A stretch of 64,000 bases of DNA from WTFV01 sp965200895 (GTDB lineage Bacteria; Acidobacteriota; Vicinamibacteria; Vicinamibacterales; UBA8438). How positions within the stretch are numbered: position 1 is the stretch's first letter; every line of letters begins with the position of its first letter. This document shows, piece by piece, positions 8,615 to 15,936 of the stretch. The notes beneath the pieces were generated by a model, which made no database searches, was not told the origin of the DNA, and saw nothing but the letters and a program-made list of their open reading frames with translations. A program made the translations under genes and the position numbers. The stretch spans positions 496,001 through 560,000 of the forward strand of contig CBDAVM010000002.1 in the NCBI GenBank assembly GCA_965200895.1. Direction: 5' to 3'.

Positions 8615-11086
8615 ATGTCACGCTGGCGTTCCGTTGGCGGGCTGATGGCGGCGGTGTGGTTCGTCCTTCTGCCTGCGATGTCGGCCGGCCGGACGTCGCC
8701 CTCCCGTCCGCAGGTCTCACCGGCGGAATCCTCTCCACTGCGTCCGGTACTGAACCGCTACTGCGTCGGTTGCCACAATGACAGGCTGCGGACGGCAGAC
8801 CTGTCGTTGCAGGCGATGGACGCGGTCCACGTCGCCGAAGGCGCGGAGGTCTGGGAGAAAGTCATCCGGAAGCTGCGGAGTGGCGCGATGCCGCCGCCGG
8901 GTCGGCCGCGTCCCGACCGGACGCTCGCGGAGAGCGTGCTCGCGTGGCTCGAAACGGAGCTGGACGGCGCCGCCGCGCTCGACCCCGACCCGGGCCGGAC
9001 GGACAGCGTCCACCGCCTCAACCGCGCCGAATACCGGAACGCGGTTCGCGATCTGCTGGCCCTGGACGTCGACGTCACGTCGCTGCTGCCGGCCGACAGC
9101 GCGGACGAGCACGGTTTCGACAACACCGCCAGCATGCTGTCGGTTTCCCCGACCCTGCTGGACCGGTACCTGTCGGCGGCACGGAGGCTGAGCCGATTGG
9201 CGGTCGGACTGCCGCCGGGCGCCCCCGCCACCGAGGAATACCGGGTCCGGCTCGATCAGGACGACTATCTGGGCCAGGACCTGCCGTTCGGCTCGCGGGG
9301 AGGCGCCGCCATTCGCCATCGTTTTCCGGTCGACGGCGAGTACGCCATCCAGGTCCGGTTGTACCGCCAGTTGTTCGACGTGGTCGTCGGACTCGGTTCG
9401 CCGCACGAGGTCGAGATCCGGGTGGATGGCGAACGGGTCCTGTCTTCGGTCATCGGCGGCGAAGAGACCGGTGGGGCTCCGCCGGCCGGATTCGTCGGCG
9501 ACATCTTCGGAAGCCCGGAGTGGGAGCGGTACGCGCGCAACGCCGACGCCGGCCTCGAAGTGCGGTTCCCGGCGAAGGCCGGCTGGCGTCTGGTGAGCGT
9601 TTCGTTCCTCGGGCGTCCGACCGAGGTCGAGGACGGCGTTCCCCACCCGCAGAGGTATCCCGAGCGCGACGAATCGCTCGAGAGCAACCCGTGGGTGCAC
9701 ACGGTCGCCATCCGCGGCCCATTCGAGGTGCTGGGCCCCGGGGATACGCCGAGCCGGCGCAAGATTTTCGTCTGCCGACCGACGGAGCCGCGCGAAGAGG
9801 AACCCTGCGCGGAGCGGATCATCACGGCGCTCGCCGGTGAGGCGTACCGGCGGCCCGCGACCGGGCGCGAGGTGCGGATGCTCCTGCGGTTCTACGACGA
9901 GGGCCGCCGCGAGGGCACGTTCGACCACGGCATCCAGTTCGCGCTGGAGCGGCTCCTGGCCGACCCGAAGTTCCTGTTTCGCATCGAAAGGGAGCCGGTC
10001 GACCTCGCCCCGGGAACCGTGTACGCCGTCAGCGATCTCGAGCTCGCATCTCGTCTCTCGTTTTTCCTGTGGAGCAGCATTCCCGACGCCGAGCTGCTCG
10101 ATGCGGCGGTCCGCGGGGAGCTCGGCGCTGCCGGCGGGCTCGAGCAGCAGGTGCGGCGCATGCTGGCCGACGACCGCTCACGGGCTCTCGTCGACAACTT
10201 CGTCGGCCAGTGGCTCACGTTGCGCAATCTGCCGAGCGCGGCCCCCGACCTGAACGCTTTTCCCGACTTCGATGAGAACCTGCGCGAAGCGTTCGAGCGC
10301 GAGACCCGGTTGTTCGTCGACAGCGTGTTCCGGGAGGACAGGAGCGTGGTCGATCTCCTGGCCGCGAACTACACGTTCATGAACGAGCGGCTGGCGCGGC
10401 ACTACGGCGTCCCGAACGTGTACGGCAGCCACTTCCGGCGCGTCACCTTCGGCGACGACGACCCGCGTGGGGGAGTGCTCGGCCAGGGGAGCTTTCTGAC
10501 GGTGACGTCGTATCCGAATCGCACCTCTCCGGTGCTGAGGGGCCGCTGGGTGCTCGAGAGCCTGCTGGGCACGCCGCCGCCCTCGCCGCCGGCCGATGTG
10601 CCGGGTCTCCCGGACCGTGGGGAGGACGGCCGGCCCGCGTCGGTGCGCGAGCGGCTGGAACGGCACCGCGAGAGTCCCGCGTGCGCCACCTGTCACGCGC
10701 CGATGGATCCGTTGGGGTTCGCGCTGGAGAACTTCGATGCCGTGGGCGGCTGGCGCGACACGGAGGACGGAACGCCGGTGGACGGCTCGGCCGTCCTGCC
10801 CGACGGCACGCGGTTTCGCGGCCCGGCCGGGCTCCGCACGTATCTGGTGAGTCGACACCGTCAGTTCGTCGAAGCGATGACAGAGAAGCTGCTGGCCTAT
10901 GCCCTGGGCCGCCGGCTCGAGTACTACGATCGCCCGGCGGTGCGCGGCATCGTGCGCGAAGCCGCCGCGAGCGACTATCGCCTGTCCGATATCATTCTGG
11001 GCATCGTCCGGAGCCCGGCGTTCAAGCTGCGACGCGCGGCCGTGGATCCTTCGCCGGCACGGTCGGCGGCTGCGGCCAATCCCTGA
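8615..11086 (+). CDS. DUF1592/DUF1588/DUF1585 (Planctomycete-type) cytochrome protein
   Basis: 823 residues from an ATG at 8615 with GGGAGG five bases upstream; a hydrophobic N-terminal signal follows. Two haem-binding CxxCH motifs are visible: CVGCH at residues 50-54 (N-terminal cytochrome domain) and CATCH at about 690-694. Between them are DUF1587-like RLNRAEYRNAVRDLLALDVD, a carbohydrate-binding-like beta domain, DUF1595/DUF1592 (ELASRLSFFLWSSIPDAELL) and DUF1588 (NRTSPVLRGRWVLESLLGTP). The CATCHAPMDPLGFALENFD stretch leads into DUF1585 at the C-terminus. Proteins of this family are almost always encoded next to a DUF1552 protein, as here (74 bp apart). They are exported and probably redox active, but their reaction is not established. 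Confidence 0.88.
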   Translation: MSRWRSVGGLMAAVWFVLLPAMSAGRTSPSRPQVSPAESSPLRPVLNRYCVGCHNDRLRTADLSLQAMDAVHVAEGAEVWEKVIRKLRSGAMPPPGRPRPDRTLAESVLAWLETELDGAAALDPDPGRTDSVHRLNRAEYRNAVRDLLALDVDVTSLLPADSADEHGFDNTASMLSVSPTLLDRYLSAARRLSRLAVGLPPGAPATEEYRVRLDQDDYLGQDLPFGSRGGAAIRHRFPVDGEYAIQVRLYRQLFDVVVGLGSPHEVEIRVDGERVLSSVIGGEETGGAPPAGFVGDIFGSPEWERYARNADAGLEVRFPAKAGWRLVSVSFLGRPTEVEDGVPHPQRYPERDESLESNPWVHTVAIRGPFEVLGPGDTPSRRKIFVCRPTEPREEEPCAERIITALAGEAYRRPATGREVRMLLRFYDEGRREGTFDHGIQFALERLLADPKFLFRIEREPVDLAPGTVYAVSDLELASRLSFFLWSSIPDAELLDAAVRGELGAAGGLEQQVRRMLADDRSRALVDNFVGQWLTLRNLPSAAPDLNAFPDFDENLREAFERETRLFVDSVFREDRSVVDLLAANYTFMNERLARHYGVPNVYGSHFRRVTFGDDDPRGGVLGQGSFLTVTSYPNRTSPVLRGRWVLESLLGTPPPSPPADVPGLPDRGEDGRPASVRERLERHRESPACATCHAPMDPLGFALENFDAVGGWRDTEDGTPVDGSAVLPDGTRFRGPAGLRTYLVSRHRQFVEAMTEKLLAYALGRRLEYYDRPAVRGIVREAAASDYRLSDIILGIVRSPAFKLRRAAVDPSPARSAAAANP

Positions 11087-11160
11087 GAGATGCCGGTCTC
11101 CATGCGGACCCTGGTGCAACCGGCGCGGAGAGCGGTTCCAACGAAGCGGAGAGCCCGACC

Positions 11161-12507
11161 ATGATGATCACGAAGACGGCGTTGCCGCGGCGTACGTTCC
11201 TGCGCGGCACGGGCGCCGCGGTGGCGTTGCCGCTGCTGGATGCGATGGTGCCCGCGCTGACCGCGTTCGCGAAGACGCCGGCGGCGCCCGCCCGCCGCCT
11301 CGGCGTGGTCTACGTGCCCAACGGGATGATCATGCCCGCCTGGACTCCGCCCGCCGAGGGTCCGCTCGACCTGTCGCCGGTACTCCAGCCGCTCGCGCCC
11401 TTCAAGGACCGCATGCTGGTGTTCTCCGGGCTCGATGGCGTGCAGAATCGCGGCGGCACCCATACGACCGCGGCGACGAGGTTTCTGACCGGCGTGGTCG
11501 GGAAGCGGACCGCCCAGGGAATCGAGGCCGGCACATCGATCGATCAGATCGCGGCCCGGGAGTTCGGCCGACACACGCAGTTGGCCTCGCTCGAGCTCGC
11601 GCTCGACCGCCTCGACCTCGTCGGCACGTGCGACAACACCACCTGCGCCTTCATCAACTCGCTCTCGTGGACCAGTCCCACGACGCAGGCGCCCGCCGAG
11701 GACAACCCCCGGGTGGTGTTCGAGCGGCTCTTCGGCGACAGCGGGACGACCGACCCGGCCGAGCGCAGGGTGCGCCTGCGACGGAGCCGCAGCATTCTCG
11801 ACTCGCTGCTGGAGTCGCTCTCGGACCTGGAGCGGGAGCTCGGCTCGGGCGATCGCTCCCGTCTCGACGAATACCTGGCGGCCGTGCGCGATGTGGAGCG
11901 GCGCATCCAGAACGCCGAGGAACAGAGCGCGATGGATCTGCCGCTGGTCGAGCAGCCCGGCGGGATCCCGGCGGACTACGAAGAGTACTGCGCGCTGATG
12001 TGCGATCTGCAGGTGCTGGCCTTCCAGTGCGATCTGACACGGGTCGTGACGTTCATGCTGGGCCGCGAGTACAGCGGGCGGACGTACCCGCAGATCGGCA
12101 TCGCCGAGGCTCACCATCCGTTGTCGCATCACCAGGACGATGCCGAGAAGATGGCGCTGCTGGCGAAGCTGAACAGGTACCACGCCTCGCTGTTCGCGTC
12201 CTACCTGGAGAAGCTGCGCCGGACGGCCGACGGCGACGGGTCGCTGCTCGACCATTCGCTGCTCCTGTACGGAGCGGGGATGGCGGACGGCAACACCCAC
12301 GACTCGCAGAATCTTCCGTTGATGCTGATCGGATCGCGGGAACACTTTCATTTCAGGGGCGGCCGTCACCTGCGGTACGAGCACGAGCCGGCGGCGTCGC
12401 TGCTGGTCACCGTGCTGGACAAGCTCGGCGTGCCCGTCGAGCGGATCGCCAACAGCCGCGGCCCGCTCGACCTCGATGCGCCCCCGAGTCCGCTGGCGGG
12501 GATCTGA
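11161..12507 (+). CDS. DUF1552 domain protein, Tat exported
   Basis: 448 residues from the ATG at 11161, which begins a twin-arginine signal (LPRRTFLRGTGAAVALPLLD). Family motifs follow in order: RLGVVYVPNGMIMPAWTP, MLVFSGLDGVQNRGGTHTTA, SIDQIAAREFG, a helical LDSLLESLSDLERELGS segment, and the closing LLLYGAGMADGNTHDSQ. The predicted location is the periplasm after folded export. The fold belongs to the sulfatase/alkaline-phosphatase-like group in some classifications, but no catalytic residue can be named here. It is the downstream partner of the DUF1592 cytochrome protein, and the pair probably forms one operon and one complex. That last point is inference from recurrent gene pairing. Confidence 0.87.
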   Translation: MMITKTALPRRTFLRGTGAAVALPLLDAMVPALTAFAKTPAAPARRLGVVYVPNGMIMPAWTPPAEGPLDLSPVLQPLAPFKDRMLVFSGLDGVQNRGGTHTTAATRFLTGVVGKRTAQGIEAGTSIDQIAAREFGRHTQLASLELALDRLDLVGTCDNTTCAFINSLSWTSPTTQAPAEDNPRVVFERLFGDSGTTDPAERRVRLRRSRSILDSLLESLSDLERELGSGDRSRLDEYLAAVRDVERRIQNAEEQSAMDLPLVEQPGGIPADYEEYCALMCDLQVLAFQCDLTRVVTFMLGREYSGRTYPQIGIAEAHHPLSHHQDDAEKMALLAKLNRYHASLFASYLEKLRRTADGDGSLLDHSLLLYGAGMADGNTHDSQNLPLMLIGSREHFHFRGGRHLRYEHEPAASLLVTVLDKLGVPVERIANSRGPLDLDAPPSPLAGI

Positions 12508-12621
12508 GCACGGAGGAACGAGACGGCAGGACCGGCTGGGGCCGGTGAAGGACGGCTGGCGGATTGTCTTTCCGGCTTCCGTCCGGCTACGGTCAGGGGT
12601 GGGCTCTCGTCGAGGCGGCGG

Positions 12622-13338
12622 TCACCTCGCCTCCACGTTCAGCAGTCGAAACGCCGGTGTGCCGAACGTCTCTCTGAAGGTCTCGACCGCGAGCCTCCCG
12701 TCCGGGTCCAGATGAAGCCGGGCCGCCACGACCAGCACGCCGTCGCCTCTACCGTTGTGGTTGAGCTGGAGTTCGATCATGCCGAAGGGATACTCACGGC
12801 TCCGTGTCCGACCCACCGACTCGTCGAAACCGAGGTGCCGCACGGTGAACACCCGAACCACGCGCCCGCTCTCCGTCGGCGCTGAACGTGCGAGGGCGAT
12901 GTCGTAGCCCAGGCTGTCGATCACGATCCGCCCCTTCTGCGATCGCAGGAACGCATCCTCCAGCCGTCGCGGACCCCCGCCGGCCAGGATTTCCAGGAAC
13001 TCGATGAACTCCTCGTCGCTGGTGTACTCGTCGACCTGGATGCTGAAGAAGTTGCTGCCGGCGTTGCCGAAGGTGCCCGCGTTCGCGATACGTCCCTCGA
13101 AGCGCTCCGGCCCGGAAGGCCGGCCCTGGGCAAACGCCGGAGCGGCACAGAAGACCAGTGCGCCGGCAAGTAGCGCCGCGACGACCGGGAATCGACGCCG
13201 TTCGCGCGGGATGCATCGTTGCTCGGATGCAGCAGGGCCTTCGCCACGGGCTCCTGGCGCGACCTTGCGGTTGCATCGGGAATCCGGCTGGCGCGCAACG
13301 CCGACGGTCAGCTCGATAACCCGCTTCGTTCCACACAT
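12622..13338 (-). CDS. small exported protein of unknown function
   Basis: The frame reads about 238 residues from an ATG at 13338, but the signal peptide (RRRFPVVAALLAGALVFCAA, cleavage near AFAQ) starts some 50 residues later. The true start is therefore uncertain and may be an alternative codon nearer 13200. The mature part, about 165 residues, has RFEGRIANAGTF, a helical DEEFIEFLEILAGGG segment and a beta-rich C-terminal half (VVRVFTVRHLGF, FGMIELQLNHNGRGDG). I do not recognise a named family. It lies just downstream of the receptor remnant on the same strand, so it may have been co-transcribed with the TonB-dependent receptor before the insertion. Confidence 0.55.
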   Translation of the reverse strand: MCGTKRVIELTVGVARQPDSRCNRKVAPGARGEGPAASEQRCIPRERRRFPVVAALLAGALVFCAAPAFAQGRPSGPERFEGRIANAGTFGNAGSNFFSIQVDEYTSDEEFIEFLEILAGGGPRRLEDAFLRSQKGRIVIDSLGYDIALARSAPTESGRVVRVFTVRHLGFDESVGRTRSREYPFGMIELQLNHNGRGDGVLVVAARLHLDPDGRLAVETFRETFGTPAFRLLNVEAR

Positions 13339-13347
13339 CGAGACATT

Positions 13348-13391
13348 CTCCGGCTTCCGACGACGGGCCCTCCGGCTTCCGACGACGGGCC
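13348..13391. repeat. perfect 22-bp tandem duplication
   Basis: The 22-bp unit beginning CTCCGGCTTCCGACG occurs twice, back to back, at 13348-13369 and 13370-13391 with no mismatch. It lies between the receptor remnant and the small exported protein, in what would be the latter's 5' region. It looks like recent slippage. Confidence 0.85.
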
Positions 13392-13433
13392 GCGCCCCGG
13401 TCGGGACGCGGCCCGGTCCGCCGAACTGCAAGG

Positions 13434-13515
13434 CTAGAAATCGTAGGTGGCGCTGAACCGCGCGATCCGCGGCGGGATGTTTTCCAGCACGTTGCCGAAC
13501 GACGGGCCCGACACC
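13434..13515 (-). pseudogene. severed 3' end of the TonB-dependent receptor gene
   Basis: On the minus strand these 82 bases encode the last 23 codons of the receptor (PSFGNVLENIPPR through FSATYDF, then TAG), plus the 9-bp duplicated target. They follow in frame the VSG at which the main receptor part stops at 15933. A terminal phenylalanine after alternating hydrophobic residues is the classic outer-membrane beta-signal. It is now separated from its gene by the 2.4-kb insertion element, and this stretch has no start of its own. Confidence 0.85.
13507..13515. repeat. 9-bp target-site duplication, left copy
   Basis: CCCGACACC immediately outside the left end of the insertion element. It is identical to 15937-15945 outside the right end, as expected from IS50-type transposition. 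One extra matching G (13506 and 15936) makes the exact boundary ambiguous by one base. Confidence 0.92.
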
Positions 13516-13537
13516 CTAGCGCTCAATCACAGTTGAC
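13516..13537 (+). repeat. left terminal inverted repeat of the IS50-like element
   Basis: Starts CTAGCGCTCAATCACAG. It matches the reverse complement of 15915-15936 at 19 of 22 positions, with mismatches at positions 9, 10 and 16. Confidence 0.9.
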
Positions 13538-13567
13538 ACAGGCCGTGGCTCAGTGTAGAAGGTTTCT

Positions 13568-15862
13568 GTGCGTGTTGGCCTGCGGATGTTGCAGCCGGAG
13601 ACGGTGGGCTGGCTGCGGCAGGAGTTGGTTCGGGGGTCGTTGTCGCGTGCGGCGCTGAGCCGTGGTCTTTGCGAACGCGACGGGTGGCGCAACGCGCGTG
13701 GGTCGCTGTGCTCGGCGTCGGCGCGGAAGGCTTTGCCTGGCTTGGCGGCGGAGCTGGGCCTGCCTCTGCCGTCGGCGCAGCCGGGTCCGCCGTTGGGTTG
13801 TGTGGTCGGGGTCGGGTCTGAGATTTCGCTGACCGAGTTTGCGGGCAGCCTGTCGTCGTTGGGGGAGGTTCACCTGCGGTTGGCGGAGACGGCGCTTGCG
13901 CGTCAGCGGTGTTGTGCACTTCTGGCGGCTGCGCATCCTTTGGGCCGTTGTCGGGCTCCGGGCTGCCGGGTGACGTATCTGGTGGATTCTTCGGCGGGCG
14001 CGTTGGGTGTTTTGAGCTTTGTGTCGGCTCCGCTTCGTCTGGGTCCTCGGGACGCGCATCTGGGCTGGGACGCTCGGACGCGGGGGGCACGGATTGGTCA
14101 GGTGGTATTGAACGACCGATTCCTGCTGCTTCCCGGGGTTCGTGTTCCGCACTTGGCGTCGCAGGTTCTGGGCCGTGCGGTGGGTCGTTTGGCGTCGGAC
14201 TGGGCATTGTGTCACGGGGTTCGTCCGGTTCTGGTGGAGACGTGCGTGGCGTCGTCTCGTCGTGGCACGAGCTATCGGGCGTCGGGCTGGCGGTGTGTGG
14301 GCCGTACGGCGGGTCGTCCTCCGGGGTCATCGGTTTCTGTGGAGCCGAAGGATGTCTGGCTTCGGGGCCTGGCCCCGGACTGGGCGGAGACGCTGCGTCG
14401 GGCTGCGCCCAGGGAGTTGGGTTCGTTTCCGGGGTTGGGGGAGGAGGCTGCGGGCGCCGGCAGTTGGTCTCGGTGCGAGTATTCGCGTTCGGACCTGGCC
14501 GACGGTCGGCTGCGTCGTCGTCTGGCGCAGATGGGTGCGGCCTGGGAGCAACATCCTGGTGCGCCTCTGCCGGCGGTGTTTGCCGGCAGCGCCGAGCAAC
14601 AGGCGGCCTACCGTTTCCTGCACAATGGAGCGGTGAGTAGCGCGGACATTCTGCAACCGCATCGGGAGGCGCTGGTCGAGCGCAGCCGTGCGGAGTCGGT
14701 GGTGCTGCTGGTGCAGGACACGACGACGCTCAACTACACGGGTCTTCGGGACAGCACGACCGGGCTGGGGCCGCTGGGAGAACGGTCTGGCGGCGGTCGG
14801 GGTCTGTTCGTGCACGCGGCGGTGGCGTTCACCGAGGGGCGCCGGCCGTTGGGGGTGAGCGGTCTGGAGACGTGGGCGCGGCCGGATGGCGCGCCCACGT
14901 CCGAGCGCGCATTGGAGAGCCGGCGCTGGTTCCGGGGATTCGACCAGGGTCGCGAATTGGGGCGGGCGTGTCCGGGCACGCGGGTGGTCGTGGTCGGCGA
15001 CCGCGAGAGTGACATCCATGCGCTGTTGCAGTGGCAGGCGCAGCATGCGGCTGAAGCGGGGCTGGTGGTGCGGGCCTGCGCCAGCCGGCGGCGGCGGGTG
15101 AAAGTATGGGACGAGCGGTTGCGGGCGATGATGCTCCGGCCGCTGGCGTCTCAGCCGGACTTCGAGACCCCGGTGCGCACCAACCGGCCGGTGCACATCG
15201 ACTCGCAGGGCGGCAAGCGGGCGCGCGAGGCGCGCACGGCGCGGACCGAGTTGCGCATCGGGCGGGTGCAGGTGCAGCCGCCCAAGGACCAGACCGACGC
15301 GGCGCCGCTGACGGCCTGGGTGGTGCGGGTGCTCGAAACCGACCCGCCGCCGGGACACGAGCCGCTCGAATGGCTGCTGGTGTCGAGCGAAGGCGGCCCG
15401 ACGGCCGAATGGGCCGAGCGCATTGTCGGCTGGTATGAGACCCGCTGGGGCATCGAAGAGTATTTCCGGGTGCTCAAGAGCGGCGCCCGCATCGAGGACC
15501 GGCGCTTGCAGGAAGCCGACGCGCTGGCCAAGTGCCTGGCCTTCGACGCCATCACCGCCTGGCGGGTGTGCTCCCTCAGGGGCTACGCGCGCGACGCGCC
15601 CGACACGCCGGCAGCCCAGGTCCTGACCGACGACGAGAAGCGCGTGATCGGAGCCGTCGTGCAGGCCGAAAGACTGCTGCCGCCAGCCGAACGAGACCGG
15701 CCATTGCCGCCCGACATCCGCGCCTGGGTGATGCTGCTGGCGCGCATCGCCGGCTGGCGACCGACAAAGCGTAGACCGCTGCCGGGCAACGAAGTGCTGT
15801 GGCGCGCCTGCGTGCAACTACAGATGATGGTACGAGGAGCCCAAGCCGCCCGCGCACCCTGA
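13568..15862 (+). CDS. IS4/Tn5-like transposase with N-terminal DUF4338 (DruA-like) domain
   Basis: 764 residues from a GTG at 13568 with AGAAGG just upstream. Residues about 60-270 match DUF4338, the domain of the Druantia protein DruA: VLNDRFLLLPGVRVPHLASQ, RPVLVETCV, GTSYRASGW and VGRTAGR. Residues about 300-350 resemble the Tn5 N-terminal DNA-binding domain (GSAEQQAAYRFLHN). The DDE core follows: first Asp in VQDTTTLNYTG (D384), second in VVGDRESD (D478), and the Tn5 YREK signature complete as Y623-R626-E630-K637 (YETRWGIEEYFRVLK). Ordinary Tn5 transposase is about 476 residues, so the first 290 are extra. Codons in the DUF4338 half often end in T or G (for example gtgttt, cgtgtt), unlike the C-rich third positions of the catalytic half and of neighbouring genes, which hints at separate origins. 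Confidence 0.9.
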   Translation: MRVGLRMLQPETVGWLRQELVRGSLSRAALSRGLCERDGWRNARGSLCSASARKALPGLAAELGLPLPSAQPGPPLGCVVGVGSEISLTEFAGSLSSLGEVHLRLAETALARQRCCALLAAAHPLGRCRAPGCRVTYLVDSSAGALGVLSFVSAPLRLGPRDAHLGWDARTRGARIGQVVLNDRFLLLPGVRVPHLASQVLGRAVGRLASDWALCHGVRPVLVETCVASSRRGTSYRASGWRCVGRTAGRPPGSSVSVEPKDVWLRGLAPDWAETLRRAAPRELGSFPGLGEEAAGAGSWSRCEYSRSDLADGRLRRRLAQMGAAWEQHPGAPLPAVFAGSAEQQAAYRFLHNGAVSSADILQPHREALVERSRAESVVLLVQDTTTLNYTGLRDSTTGLGPLGERSGGGRGLFVHAAVAFTEGRRPLGVSGLETWARPDGAPTSERALESRRWFRGFDQGRELGRACPGTRVVVVGDRESDIHALLQWQAQHAAEAGLVVRACASRRRRVKVWDERLRAMMLRPLASQPDFETPVRTNRPVHIDSQGGKRAREARTARTELRIGRVQVQPPKDQTDAAPLTAWVVRVLETDPPPGHEPLEWLLVSSEGGPTAEWAERIVGWYETRWGIEEYFRVLKSGARIEDRRLQEADALAKCLAFDAITAWRVCSLRGYARDAPDTPAAQVLTDDEKRVIGAVVQAERLLPPAERDRPLPPDIRAWVMLLARIAGWRPTKRRPLPGNEVLWRACVQLQMMVRGAQAARAP

Positions 15863-15914
15863 ACCGCAACCCGAATCGACGTAGACCGGGCGACCAACGC
15901 CGGACCGTTCCTGA

Positions 15915-15936
15915 GTCAACCGTGATGTAGCGCTAG
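15915..15936 (-). repeat. right terminal inverted repeat of the IS50-like element
   Basis: Reading inward from 15936 on the minus strand it starts CTAGCGCTACATCACGG, matching the left end at 19 of 22 positions. Its outermost bases create the TAG (15933-15935) that ends the interrupted receptor. Confidence 0.9.

Larger units (their letters stand above)
13516..15936 (+). mobile_element. complete IS4-family (IS50/Tn5-like) insertion sequence
   Basis: A 2421-bp element bounded by imperfect 22-bp terminal inverted repeats: left 13516-13537, right 15915-15936, 19 of 22 positions matching, both starting CTAGCGCT. It is flanked by a perfect 9-bp direct repeat. It holds one transposase gene. The 9-bp duplication and the YREK-type catalytic region both fit the IS50 subgroup of IS4. 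It sits inside a TonB-dependent receptor gene, and both halves of that gene can be joined in frame across it. Its intact ORF, well-preserved ends and perfect duplication indicate a recent, possibly still active, insertion. At 2.4 kb it is longer than ordinary IS50 because the transposase has an extra N-terminal domain. Confidence 0.93.
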
